A stretch of 64,000 bases of DNA, from positions 60,151,850 to 60,215,849 of the forward strand of contig CM075770.1 in the NCBI GenBank assembly GCA_037974665.1, read 5' to 3'. Source of the DNA: Ehretia macrophylla (taxonomy: Eukaryota; Streptophyta; Magnoliopsida; Boraginales; Ehretiaceae). Position 1 is the first letter of the stretch. Each line of letters opens with the position of its first letter. The notes below the pieces were generated by a model. It was not told where the DNA came from, did not search any database, and worked only from the letters and a program-made list of their open reading frames with translations. Shown piece after piece: positions 36,900 to 51,800 of the stretch. Both the position numbers and the translations under genes were made by a program.

Positions 36900-39800
36900 T
36901 TTTTGAATGCCATTTCTTTGCCACGTGGTGGCGATTGGCTACCAAACGGCGACGAAAAGTAAAAGTTTGGTGTCTTTTTTGTCTCCAATAGATAGGAAGG
37001 GGCTACAAATTAAAAATATTAATCAAATTGTTTGAATAAATAAATAAATTCATTTATTTAGAGTAAAATTAATAATATAAATCAAATGTTGTTTTTAGAT
37101 AATATAAAACATATTTACAAAATTTAATGTTAAATAAATTTAGTTAGGTATTATAAAATTAATTAATTTGTAATTTATTATATCTAATTTTAGATTTTTA
37201 ATACCATTTTGTAGCCCCGTGGTGGCCATTGGCTACCAAACGGCGACAAAAAGTAAAAGTTTGGTCGCTAATAGATATGAAGGGGCTGCAAATTAAAAAT
37301 ATAAATCAAATTGTCTTTATAAATCAATAAATTCATTTATTTAGAATAAAACTAATAATATAAATCAAAAGCTGTTTTTAGAAAATATAAAACATATTTA
37401 AAAATTTTAATGTTAAATAAAATTAGTTATTTAATTTAAAACTAATTAATTTATAATTTATTATAACTAATTTTAGTTTTTGAATACCATTTTGTGGCCC
37501 CGTGGTGGCCATTGGCCACCAAACGGTGACAAAAAATAAAAGTTTGGTGGCCATTTTGTAGCCAATAGATAGGAAGGGGCTACAAATGAAAAATATAAAT
37601 CAAATTGTTTATATAAATAAATAAATACATTTATTTAGAATAAAATTAATAATATAAATCAAAAGTTGTTTTTAGATAATATAAAACTTATTTACAAAAT
37701 TTAATGTTAAATAAATTTAGTTATTTAATACAAAATTAATGAATTCATAATTTATTAAAAAAAATTTAGATTTTGAATGCCATTTTGTAGCCCCGTGGTG
37801 GCGTTTGGCGACCAAACGGCGACGAAAAGTAAAAGTTTGGTGGTCATTTTGCATCCAATAGATAGGAAGGGGCTACAAATTAAAAATATTAATCAAATTA
37901 TTTATATAAATAAATAAATTCATTTATTTAGAATAATATTAATAATATAAATCAAACGTTATTTTCACATAATTTAAAACATATTTACAAAATTTAATGT
38001 TAAATAAATTTAGTTATATAATATAAAATTAATTAATTTATAATTTATTGTAACAAATTTTAGTTTTTCAATGCCATTTTGTAGCACCGTGGGGGCTATT
38101 GGCCACCAAACGACCACTAAAAGTAAAAGTTTGGTGGCCATTTTGTCGCCAATAGATATGATGGGGCTACAAATTGAAAATATTAATCAAATTATTTGTA
38201 TAAATAAATAAATTTATTTATTTAGAATAATATTAATAATATAAATCAAAAGTTATTTTTAGATAATATAAAACATATTTACAAAATTTAATGTTAAATA
38301 AATTTAGTTATTTATTATAAAATTAATTAAATTTTAATTTATTATATCAAATTTTAGTTTTTGAATACCATTTTGTAGCCCCGTGGTAGCCATTGGCCAC
38401 CAAACAGTGACAAAAAGTAAAAGTTTGGTGGCCATTTTGTTGCCAATAGATAGGAAGGGGCTACAAATTAAAAATATAAATCAAATTGTTTATATAAATA
38501 AATAAATTCATTTAATTAGAATAAAATTAATAATATAAATCAAACGTTATTTTCAGATAATTTAAAACATCTTTACAAAATTTAATGTTAAATAAATTTA
38601 GTTATATAATATAAAATTAATTAATTTATAATTAATTATAACAAATTTTAGTTTTGGAATGCCATTTTGTAGCCACGTGGTAGCGATTGGCCACCAAACG
38701 GCGACGAAAAGTAAAAGTTTGGTGGCCTTTTTGTCACCAATAGAAAGGAAGGGGCTACAAATTGAAAATATTAATCAAATTGTTTGAATAAATAAATAAA
38801 TTCATTTATTTAGAGTAAAATTAATAATATAAATCAAAAGTTGTTTTTAGATAATATAAAACATATTTACAAAATTTAATGTTAAATAAATTTAGTTGGG
38901 TAATATAAAATTAATTAATTTGTAATTTATTATATCAAATTTTAGATTTTTAATACCATTTCGTAGCCCCGTGGTGGCCATTGGCAACCAAACGGTGACA
39001 AAAAGTAAATGTTTGGTGGCCATTTTGTCGCCATTAGATAGGAAGGGGCTACAAATTAAAAATATTAATCAAATTGTTTATATAAATAAATAAATTCATT
39101 TATTTAGAATAAAATTAATAATATAAATCAAACGTTATTTTCAGATAATTTAAAACATATTTACAAAATTTAATGTTAAATAAATTTAGTTATATAATAT
39201 AAAATTAATTAATTTATAATTTATTATAACAAATTTTAGTTTTTGAATGCCATTTTGTAGCCACCTTGTGGCGATTGGCCACCAAACGGCGACGAAAAGT
39301 AAAAGTGTGGTGGCTTTTTTGTCGCCAATAGATAGGAAGGGGCTAGAAATTAAAAATATTAATCAAATTGTTTGAATAAATAAATAAATTCATTTATTTA
39401 GAGTAAAATTAATAATATAAATCAAAAGTTGTTTTTAGATAATATAAAACATATTTACAAAATTTAATGTTAAATAAATTTAGTTAGGTAATATAAAATT
39501 AATTAATTAGTAATTTATTATATCAAATTTTAGATTTTTAATACCATTTTGTAGCCCCCGTGGTGGCCATTGGCTACCAAACGGTGACAAAAAGTAAAAG
39601 TTTGGTCGCTAATAGATATGAAGGGGCTGCAAATTAAGAATATAAATCAAATTGGCTATATAAATCAATAAATTCATTTATCTAGAATAAAACTAATAAT
39701 ATAAATCAAAAGCTGTTTTTCGATTATAGAAAACATATTTAAAAAATTTAATGTTAAATAAATTTAGTTATTTAATATAAAATTAAATATTTTACTATTT

Positions 39801-42800
39801 ATTATAACAAATTTTTGATTTTGAAAACATTTTTGTAGCCCCGTGGTGGCCATTGGGCACCAAACGACGACAAAAAGTAAAAGTTTGGTGGCCATTTGGT
39901 CGCCAATAGATATGAAGGGGCTACAAATTAAAAATATAAATTAAATTGTTTATATAAATAAATAAATTCATTTATTTAGAATAAAATTAATAATATAAAC
40001 CAAAAGTTGTTTTTAGATAATATAAAACATATTTACAAAATCTAATGTTAAATAAATTTAGTTATTTAATTAAAAATTAATTAATTTATAATTTATTATA
40101 ACAAATTTTAGTTTTTGAATACCATTTTGTAGTCCCGTCAAACGGCGACAAAAAGTAAAAGCTTGGTGGCCATTTTGTCGCCAATTGATAGGAAGGGGCT
40201 TCAAATTAAAAATTTTAATCAAATAGTTTATATAAATAAATAAATTCATTTATTTAGAATAAAATTAATAATATAAATCAAAAGTTGTTTTTAGATAATA
40301 TAAAATATATTTACAATATTTAATGTTAAATAAATTTACTTATTTAATATAAAATTAATTAATTTATAATTTATTATAAATTGTTTTACATTTTGAATAC
40401 CATTTTGTAGCCCGTGGTGGCCATTGGCCACCAAACGGTGACAAAAAGTAAAAGTTTGCTGGCCATTTTGTCGCCAATAGATAGGAAGGGGCTTCAAATT
40501 AAAAATATAAATCAAATTGTTTATATAAATAAATAAATTCATTTATTTGGAATAAAATTAATAATATAAATCAAAAGTTATTTTTAGATAGTATAAAACA
40601 TATTTACAAAATTTAATGATAAATAAATTTAGTTATTTAATATAAAATTAATTAATTTATAATTTATTATAATAAATTTTAATTTTTGAATACAACTTTG
40701 TCGCCGCGTGGTGGCCACTGGCCACCAAACGTCGACAAAAAGTAAAAGTTTGGTGGCCATTTGGTCGCCAATAGATATGAAGTGGCTACAAATGAAAAAT
40801 ATAAATCAAATTATTTATATAAATAAATAAATATATTTATTTAGAATAAAATTAATAATATAAATCAAAAGTTGTTTTTAGATAATATAAAGCATATTTA
40901 CAAAATATTATGTTAAATATATTTAGTTATTTAATATAAAATTAATAAATTTATAATTTATTAAAAAAAATTTAGTTTTTGAATTCCATTTTGTAGCCCC
41001 GTGGTGGCATTTGGCTACCAAACGGCGACAAAATGTAAAAGTTTGGTAGTCATTTTGTCGCCAATAGATCGAAAGGGGCTACAAATTTAAAACATTAATC
41101 AAATTGTTTGTATAAATAAATATATTCATTTATTTAGAATAAAATTAATAATATAAATCAAAAGTTGTTTTTAGATAATATAAAGCATATTTACAAAATT
41201 TAATGTTAAATATATTTAGTTATTTAATATAAAATTAATAAATTTATAATTTATTAAAAAAAAATTAGTTTTTGAATGCCATTTTGTAGCCCCGCGGTGG
41301 CGTTTGGCCACCAAATGACGACGAAAAGTAAAAGTTTGGTGGCCATTTTGCCGCCAATAGATAGGAAGGGGCTACAAATTAAAAATATTAATCAAATTGT
41401 TTATATAAATAAATAAATTCATTTATTTAGAATAAAATTAATAATATAAATCAAACGTTATTTTCAGATAATTTAAAACATATTTACAAAATTTAATGTT
41501 AAATAAATTTAGTTATATTATATAAAATTAATTAATTTATAATTTATTGTTACAAATTTTAGTTTTTGAATGCCATTTTGTAGCACCGTGGTGGCGATTG
41601 GCCACCAAACGGTGACTAAAAGTAAAATTTTGGTGGCCATTTTGTCGCCAATAGATAGGAAGGGGCTACAAATTGAAAATATTAATCAAATTGTTTGTAT
41701 AAATAAATAAATTCATTTATTTAGAATTAAATTAATAATATAAATCAAAAGTTGTTTTTAGATAAAATAAAATATATTTACAAAATTTAATGTTAAATAA
41801 ATTTAGTTATTTAATATAAAATTAATTAATTTGTAAATTATTATATCAAATTTTTTTTATTTTTAATACCATTTCGTAGCTCGGTGGTGGCCATTGGCCC
41901 TCAAACGGTAACAAAAAGTAAAAGTTTGGTGGTCATTTTGTTGCCAATAGATAAGATGGGGCTACAAATTAAAAATATAAATCAAATTGTTTATATAAAT
42001 AAATAAATTTATTTATTTAGAATAAAATTAATAATATAAATCAAAAGTTGTTTTTAGATAGTATAAAACATATTTACAAAATTTAATGTTAAATAAATTT
42101 AGTTATTTAATATAAAATTAATTAAATTATAATTTATTATATTAAATTTTAATTTTTGAATACAACTTTGTCACCGCGTGGTGGCCATTAGCCACGAAAC
42201 GTCGACAAAAAGTAAAAGTTTGGTGGCCATTTGGTCGCCAATAGATATGAAAGGGATACAAATGAAAAATATAAATCAAATTGTTTATATAAATAAATAA
42301 ATGCATTTATTTAAAATAAAATTAAAAATATAAATCAATTGTTGTTTTTAGATAATATAAAACATATTTATAAAATTTAATGTTAAATAAATTTAGTTAT
42401 TTAATATAAAATTAATTAAGTTTTAAATTATTATAATAAATTTTAGTTTTTGAATGCCATTTTGTAGCCCCGTGGTGGCGATTGGCCACCAAACGCAGAT
42501 AAAAAGTAAAAGTTTGGTGGCCATTTTGTCACCAATAGATAGGAATGGGCTTCAAATTAAAAATTTTAATCAAATTGTTTATATAAATAAATAAATTCAT
42601 TTATTTACAATAAAATTAATAATATAAATCAATAGTTGTTTTTAGATAATATAAAACATATTTACAAAATTTAATGTTAAATAAATTTAGTTATTTAATA
42701 TAAAATTAATTAATTTATAATTTATTATAACTAGTTTTAGTTTCTGAATACCATTTTGTAGCCCCGTGGTAGCCATTGGCTAACAAATGGTGATAAAAAG

Positions 42801-45800
42801 TAAAAGTTTGGTGGCCATTTTGTCGCCAATAGATATGAAGGGGCTACAAATTAAAAATATAAATCAAATTTTTTATATAAATAAATAAATTAATTTATTT
42901 AGAATAAAATTAATAATATAAATCAAAAGTTGTTTTTAGATAATATAAAACATATTTACAAAATTTAATGTTAAATAAATTTAGTTATTTAATATAAAAT
43001 TAATTAATTATTTATTTATTATAACAAATTTTAGTTTTTGAATGCAACTTTGTCGCCGCGTGGTGGCCATTGGCCACCAAACGGTGACAAAAAGTAAAAG
43101 TGTGTGGCCATTTTGTCACCAATAGATAGGAATGGGTTACAAATTAAAAATATTAATCAAATTGTTTGTATAAATAAATAAATTCATTTATTTAGAATAA
43201 AATTAATAATCTAAACCAAAAGTTGTTTTTAGATGATATAAAACATATTTACAAAATTTAATGTTAAATAAATTTAGTTATTTAATATAAAATTAATTAA
43301 TTTGTAATTTATTATATCAAATTTTAGATTTTTAATACCATTTCGTAGCCCCGTGGTGGCCATTGGCAACCAAACGGTGACAAAAAGTAAATGTTTGGTG
43401 GCCATTTTGTCGCCATTAGATAGGAAGGGGCTACAAATTAAAAATATTAATCAAATTGTTTATATAAATAAATAAATTCATTTATTTAGAATAAAATTAA
43501 TAATATAAATCAAACGTTATTTTCAGATAATTTAAAACATATTTACAAAATTTAATGTTAAATAAATTTAGTTATATAATATAAAATTAATTAATTAATA
43601 ATTTATTATAAAAAATTTTAGTTTTTGAATGCTATTTCGTAGCCACGTGGTGGCCATTGGCCACCAAACAACGACGAAAAGTAAAAGTTTGGTGGCTTTT
43701 TTGTCGCCAATAGATAGGAAGGGGATACAAATTAAAAATATTAATCAAATTGTTTGAATAAATAAATAAATTCATTTATTTAGAGCAAAATTAATAATAT
43801 AAATCAAAAGTTGTTTTTATATAATATAAAACATATTTACAAAATTTAATGTTAAATAAATTTAGTTAGGTAATATAAAATTAATTGATTTGTAATTTAT
43901 TATATCAAATTTTAGATTTTTAATACCATTTTGTAGCCCCCGTGGTGGCCATTGGCTACCAAACGGCGACAAAAAGTAAAAGTTTGGTCGCTAATAGATA
44001 TGAAGGGGCTGCAAATTAAAAATATAATTCAAATTGTCTATATAAATCAATAAATTCATTTATTTAGAATAAAACTAATAATATAAATTAAAAGCTATTT
44101 TTAGATAATATAAAACATATTTAAAAATTTAATGTTAAATAAATTTAGTTATTTAATATAAAAATAATTAATTTATAATTTATTATAACTAATTTTAGTT
44201 TTTGAATACCATTTTGTGGCCCCGTGGTGGCCATTGGCCACCAAACGGTGACAAAAAGTAAAAGTTTGGTGGCCATTTTGTAGCCAATAGATAGGAAGGG
44301 GCTACAAATGAAAAATATAAATCAAATTGTTTATATAAATAATTAAATACATTTATTTAGAATAAAATTAATAATATAAATCAAAAGTTGTTTTTAGATA
44401 ATATAAAACTTATTTACAAAATTTAATGTTAAATAAATTTAGTTATTTAATACAAAATTAATGAATTTATAATTTATTAAAAAAAATTTAGTTTTTGAAT
44501 GCCATTTTGTAGCACCGTGGTGGCGATTGGCCACCAAACGGCGACTAAAAGTAAAAGTTTGGTGGCCATTTTGTCGCCAATAGATAGGAAGGGGCTACAA
44601 ATTGAAAATATTAATCAAATTGTTTGTATAAATAAATAAATTCATTTATTTAGAATAAAATTAATAATATAAATCAAAAGTTGTTTTTAGATAATATAAA
44701 ACATATTTACAAAATTTAATGTTAAATAAATTTAGTTATTTAATATAAAATTAATAAATTTATAATTTATTAAAAAAAAATTTGTTTTTGAATGCCATTT
44801 TGTAGCCCCGTGGAGGCGTTTGGCCACCAAACGGCGACAAAAAGTAAAATTTTGGTGGCCATTTTGCTACCAATAGATAGGAATGGGCTACAAATTAAAA
44901 ATATCAATCAAATTATTTATATAAATAAATAAATTCATTTATTTAGAATAATATAAATCAAATGTTATTTTCAGATAATTTAAAACATATTTACAAAATT
45001 TAATGTTAAATAAATTTAGTTATATAATATAAAATTAATTAATTTACAATTTATTGTAACAAATTTTAGTTTTTGAATACCATTTTGTAGTCCCGCCAAA
45101 CGACGACAAAAAGTAAAAGTTTGGCGGCCATTTTGTCGCCAATTGATAGGAAGGGGCTTCAAATTAAAAATTTTAATGAAATAGTATATATAAATAAATA
45201 AATTCATTTATTTAGAATAAAATTAATAATATAAATCAATAGTTGTTTTTAGATAATATAAAACATATTTACAATATTTAATGTTAAATAAATTTAGTAA
45301 TTTAATATATAATTAATTAATTTATAAATTATTATAAATAGGTTTACATTTTGTATACCATTTTGTAGCCCGTGGTGGCCATTGGCCATCAAACGTTGAC
45401 AAAAAGTAAAAGTTTGCTGGCCATTTTGTCGCCAATAGATAGGAAGGGGCTTCAAATTAAAAATATAAATCAAATTGTTTATATAAATAAATAAATTCTT
45501 TTATTTAGAATAAAATTAATAATATAAATCAAAAGTTATTTTTAGATAGTATAAAACATATTTACAAAATTTAATGATAAATAAATTTAGTTATTTAATA
45601 TAAAATTAATTAATTTATAATTTATTATAATAAATTTTAATTTTTGAATACAACTTTGTCGCCGCGTGGTGGCCACTGGCCACCAAACGTCGACAAAAAG
45701 TAAAAGTTTGGTGGCCATTTGGTCGCCAATAGATATGAAGTGGCTACAAATGAAAAATATAAATCAAATTATTTATATAAATAAATAAATATATTTATTT

Positions 45801-48800
45801 AGAATAAAATTAATAATATAAATCAAAAGTTGTTTTTAGATAATATAAAACATATTTACAAAATTTAATGTTAAATAAATTTAGTTATTTAATACAAATT
45901 TAATGAATTTATAATTTATTAAAAAAAATTTAGTTTTTGAATTCCATTTTGTAGCCCCGTGGTAGCATTTGGCCACCAAACGGCGACAAAAAGTAAAAGT
46001 TTGGTAGCCATTTTGTCGCCAATAGATCGGAAGGGGCTACAAATTTAAAACATTAATCAAATTGTTTGTATAAATAAATATATTCATTTATTTAGAATAA
46101 AATTAATAATATAAATCAAAAGTTGTGTTTAGATAATATAAAACATATTTACAAAATTTAATGTTAAATAAATTTAGTTATTTAATATAAAATTAATAAA
46201 TTTATAATTTATTTAAAAAAAATTAGTTTTTGAATGCCATTTTGTAGCCCTATGGTGGCGTTTGGCCACCAAATGACGACGAAAAGTAAAAGTTTGGTTA
46301 CCATTTTGCCGCCAATAGATAGGAAGGGGCTACAAATTAAAAATATTAATCAAATTGTTTATATAAATAAATAAATTCATTTATTTAGAATAAAATTAAT
46401 AATATAAATCAAACATTATTTTCAGATAATTTAAAACATATTTACAAAATTTAATGTTCAATAAATTTAGTTATATTATATAAAATTAATTAATTTATAA
46501 TTTATTGTAACAAATTTTAGTTTTTGAATGCCATTTTGTTGCACCGTGGTGGCGATTGGCCACCAAACGGTTTCTAAAAGTAAAATTTTGGTGGCCATTT
46601 TGTCGCCAATAGATAGGAAGGGGCTACAAATTGAAAATATTAATCAAATTGTTTGTATAAATAAATAAATTCATTTATTTAGAATAAAATTAATAATATA
46701 AATCAAAAGTTGTTTTTATATAATATAAAACATATTTACAAAATTTAATGTTAAATAAATTTAGTTATTTAATATAAAATTAATTAATTTATAATTTATT
46801 AAAAAAAAATTAGTTTTTGAATTCAATTTTGTAGCCCCGTGGTGGCATTTGGCCACCAAACGGCGACAAAATGTAAAAGTTTGGTAGTCATTTTGTCGCC
46901 AATAGATAGGAAGGGGCTAGAAATTAAAAATATTAATCAAATTGTTTGAATAAATAAATAAATTCATTTATTTAGAGTAAAATTAATAATATAAATCAAA
47001 AGTTGTTTTTAGATAATATAAAGCATATTTACAAAATTTAATGTTAAATATATTTAGTTATTTAATATAAAATTAATAAATTTATAATTTATTAAAAAAA
47101 AATTAGTTTTTGAATGCCATTTTGTAGCCCCGCGGTGGCGTTTGGCCACCAAATGACGACGAAAAGTAAAAGTTTGGTGGCCATTTTGCCGCCAATAGAT
47201 AGGAAGGGGCTACAAATTAAAAATATTAATCAAATTGTTTATATAAATAAATAAATTCATTTATTTAGAATAAAATTAATAATATAAATCAAACGTTATT
47301 TTCAGATAATTTAAAACATATTTACAAAATTTAATGTTAAATAAATTTAGTTATATAATATAAAATTAATTAATTTATAATTTATTATAACAAATTTTAG
47401 TTTTTGAATGCCATTTTGTAGCCACCTTGTGGCGATTGGCCACCAAACGGTGACTAAAAGTAAAATTTTGGTGGCCATTTTGTCGCCAATAGATAGGAAG
47501 GGGCTACAAATTGAAAATATTAATCAAATTGTTTGTATAAATAAATAAATTCATTTATTTAGAATAAAATTAATAATATAAATCAAAAGTTGTTTTTAGA
47601 TAATATAAAACATATTTACAAAATTTAATGTTAAATAAATTTAGTTATTTAATACAAAATTAATGAATTTACAATTTATTAAAAAAAATTTATTTTTTGA
47701 ATTCCATTTTGTAGCCCCGTTTTGGCATTTGGCCACCAAACGGCGACAAAAAGTAAAAGTTTGGTAGCCATTTTGTCCCCAATAGATCGGAAGGGGCTAC
47801 AAATTTAAAACATTAATCAAATTGTTTGTATAAATAAATATATTCATTTATTTAGAATAAAATTAATAATATAAATCAAAAGTTGTTTTTAGATAATATA
47901 AAGCATATTTACAAAATTTAATGTTAAATATATTTAGTTATTTAATATAAAATTAATAAATTTATAATTTATTAAAAAAAAATTAGTTTTTGAATGCCAT
48001 TTTGTAGCCCCGCGGTGGCGTTTGGCCACCAAATGACGACGAAAAGTAAAAGTTTGGTGGCCATTTTGCCGCCAATAGATAGGAAGGGGCTACAAATTAA
48101 AAATATTAATCAAATTGTTTATATAAATAAATAAATTCATTTATTTAGAATAAAATTAATAATATAAATCAAACGTTATTTTCAGATAATTTAAAACATA
48201 TTTACAAAATTTAATGTTAAATAAATTTAGTTATATAATATAAAATTAATTATTTTATATTTTATTGTAACAAATTTTAGTTTTTGAATGCCATTTTGTA
48301 GCACCGTGGTGGCGATTGGCCACCAAACGGCGACTAAAAGTAAAATTTTGGTGGCCATTTTGTCGCCAATAGATAGGAAGGGGCTACAAATTGAAAATAT
48401 TAATCAAATTGTTTGTATAAATAAATAAATTCATTTATTTAGAATAAAATTAATAATATAAATCAAAAGTTGTTTTTATATAATATAAAACATATTTACA
48501 AAATTTAATGTTAAATAAATTTATTATTTAATATAAAATTAATTAATTTGTAATTTATTATATCAAATTTTTTTATTTTTAATACCATTTCGTAGCCCGG
48601 TAGTGGCCATTAGCCATCAAACGGTGACAAAAAGTAAAAGTTTGCTGGCCATTTTGTCGCCAATAGATATGAAGGGGCTCCAAATTAAAAATATAAATCA
48701 AATTGTTTATATAAATACATAAATTTATTTATTTAGAATAAAATTAATAATATAAATCAAAAGTTGTTTTTAGATAGTATAAAACATATTTTCAAAATTT

Positions 48801-51800
48801 AATGTTAAATAAATTTAGTTATTTAATATAAAATTAATTAATTTTTAATTTATTATATTAAATTTTAATTTTTGAATACAACTTTGTCACCGCGTGGTGG
48901 CCATTAGCCACGAAACGTCGACAAAAAGTAAAAGTTTGGTGGCCATTTGGTCGCCAATAGATATGATGGGGCTACAAATGAAAAATATACATCAAATTGT
49001 TTATATAAATAAATAAATGCATTTATTTAAAATAAAATTAATAATATAAATCAAAAGTTGTTTTTAGATAATATAAAACATATTTACAAAATTTAATGTT
49101 AAATAAATATAGTTATTTAATATAAAATTAATTAAGTTTTAAATTATTAAAATAAATTTTAGTTTTTGAATGCCATTTTGTAGCCCCGTGGTGGCGATTG
49201 GCCACCAAACGCAGATAAAAAGTAAAAGTTTGGTGGCCATTTTGTCACCAATAGATAGGAATGGGCTTCAAATTAAAAATTTTAATCAAATTGTTTATAT
49301 AAATAAATAAATTCATTTATTTACAATAAAATTAATAATATAAATCAATAGTTGTTTTTAGATAATATAAAACATATTTACAAAATTTAATGTTAAATAA
49401 ATTTAGTTATTTAATATAAAATTAATTAATTTATAATTTATTATAACTAGTTTTAGTTTCTGAATACCATTTTGTAGGCCCGTGGTGGCCATTGGCCAAC
49501 AAACGGTGATAAAAAGTAAAAGTTTGGTGGCCATTTTGTCGCCAATAGATAGGAAGGGGCTCCAAATTACAAATATAAATCAAATTGTTGATATAAATAA
49601 ATAAATTAATTTATTTAGAATAAAATTAATAATATAAATCAAAAGTTGTTTTTAGATAATATAAAACATATTTACAAAATTTAATGTTAAATAAATTTAG
49701 TTATTTAATATAAATTTAATTAAGTTTTAAATTCTTATATCAGATTTTAGTTTTTGAATGCCATTTTGTAGCCCCGTGGTGGGGATTGGGCACCAAGCGC
49801 CGACGAAAAGTAAAAGTTTGGTTGGCATTTTGTCGCCAATAGATAGGAATGGGTTACAAATTAAAAATATTAATCGAATTGTTTGTATAAATAAATAAAT
49901 TCATTTATTTAGAATAAAATTAATAATCTAAACCAAAAGTTGTTTTTAGATGATATAAAACATATTTACAAAATTTAATGTTAAATAAATTTAGTTATAT
50001 AATATAAAATTAATTAATTTATAATTTATTATAACTAATTTTAGTTTTTGAATACCATTTTGTGGCCCCGTGGTGGCCATTGGCTACCAAACGGTGACAA
50101 AAAGTAAAAGTTTGGTGGCCATTTTGTAGCCAATAGATAGGAAGGGGCTACAAATTAAAAATATTAATCAAATTGTTTATATAATTAAATAATTTAGAAT
50201 AAAATTATTAATATAAATCAAATGTTATTTTCAGATAATTTAAAACATATTTACAAAATTTAATGTTAAATAAATTTAGTTATATAATATAAAATTAATT
50301 AATTAATAATTTATTATAACTAATTTTAGTTTTTGAATGCCATTTCGTAGCCACGTGGTGGCGATTGGCCACCAAACGGCGACGAAAAGTAAAAGTTTGG
50401 TGGCTTTTTTGTCGCCAATAGATAGGAAAGGGCTACAAATTAAAAATATTAATCAAATTGTTTGAATAAATATATAAATTCATTTATTTAGAGTAAAATT
50501 AATAATATAAATCAAAAGTTGTTTTTAGATAATATAAAACATATTTAAAAAATTTAATGTTAAATAAATTTAGTTAGGTAATATAAAATTAATTAACTTG
50601 TAATTTATTATATCAAATTTTAGATTTTTAATACCATTTTGTAGCCCCCGTGGTGGCCATTGGCTACCAAGCGGTGACAAAAAGTAAAAGTTTGGTCGCT
50701 AATAGATATGAAGGGGCTACAAATTAAAAATATATATCAAATTCCCTATATAAATCAATAAATTCATTTATTTAGAATAAAACTACTAATATAAATCAAA
50801 AGCTGTTTTTAGAAAAGATAAAACATATTTAAAAATTATAATGTTAATTAAATTTAGTTATTTAATATAAAACTAATTAATTTATAATTTATTATAACTA
50901 ATTTTAGTTTTTGAATACCATTTTTTGGCCCCGTGGTTGCCATTGGCCACCAAACGCTGACAAAAAGTAAAAGTTTGGTGGCCATTTTGTAGCCAATAGA
51001 TAGGAAGGGGCTACAAATGAAAAATATAAATCAAATTGTTTATATAAATAAATAAATACAATAATTTAGAATAAAATTAATAATATAAATCAAAAGTTGT
51101 TTTTAGATAATATAAAACTTATTTACAAACTTTAATGTTAAATAAATTTAGATATTTAATACAAAATTAATGAATTCATAATTTATAAAAAAAAATTTAG
51201 TTTTTGAATGCCATTTTGTAACCCCGTGGTGGTATTTGGCCACCAAACGACGACAAAAAGTAAAAGTTTGGTAGCCATTTTGTCGCCAATAAATAGGAAG
51301 GGGCTACAAATTTAAAATATTAATCAAATTGTTTGTATAAATAAATAAATTCATTTATTTAGAATAAAATTAATAATATAAATCAAAAGTTGTTTTTAGA
51401 TAATATAAAACTTATTTACAAAATTTAATGTTAAATAAATTTAGTTATTTAATATAAAATTAATAAATTTATAATTTATTAAAAAAAAATTTGTTTTTGA
51501 ATGCCATTTTGTAGCCCCGTGGAGGCGTTTGGCCACCAAACGGCGACAAAAAGTAAAATTTTGGTGGCCATTTTGCTACCAATAGATAGGAAGGGGCTAC
51601 AAATTAAAAATATTAATCAAATTATTTATATAAATAAATAAATTCATTTATTTAGAATAATATTAATAATATAAATCAAACGTTATTTTCAGATAATTTA
51701 AAACATATTTACAAAATTTAATGTTAAATAAATTTTGTTATATAATATAAAATTAATTAATTTATAATTTATTGTAACAAATTTTAGTTTTTGAATGCCA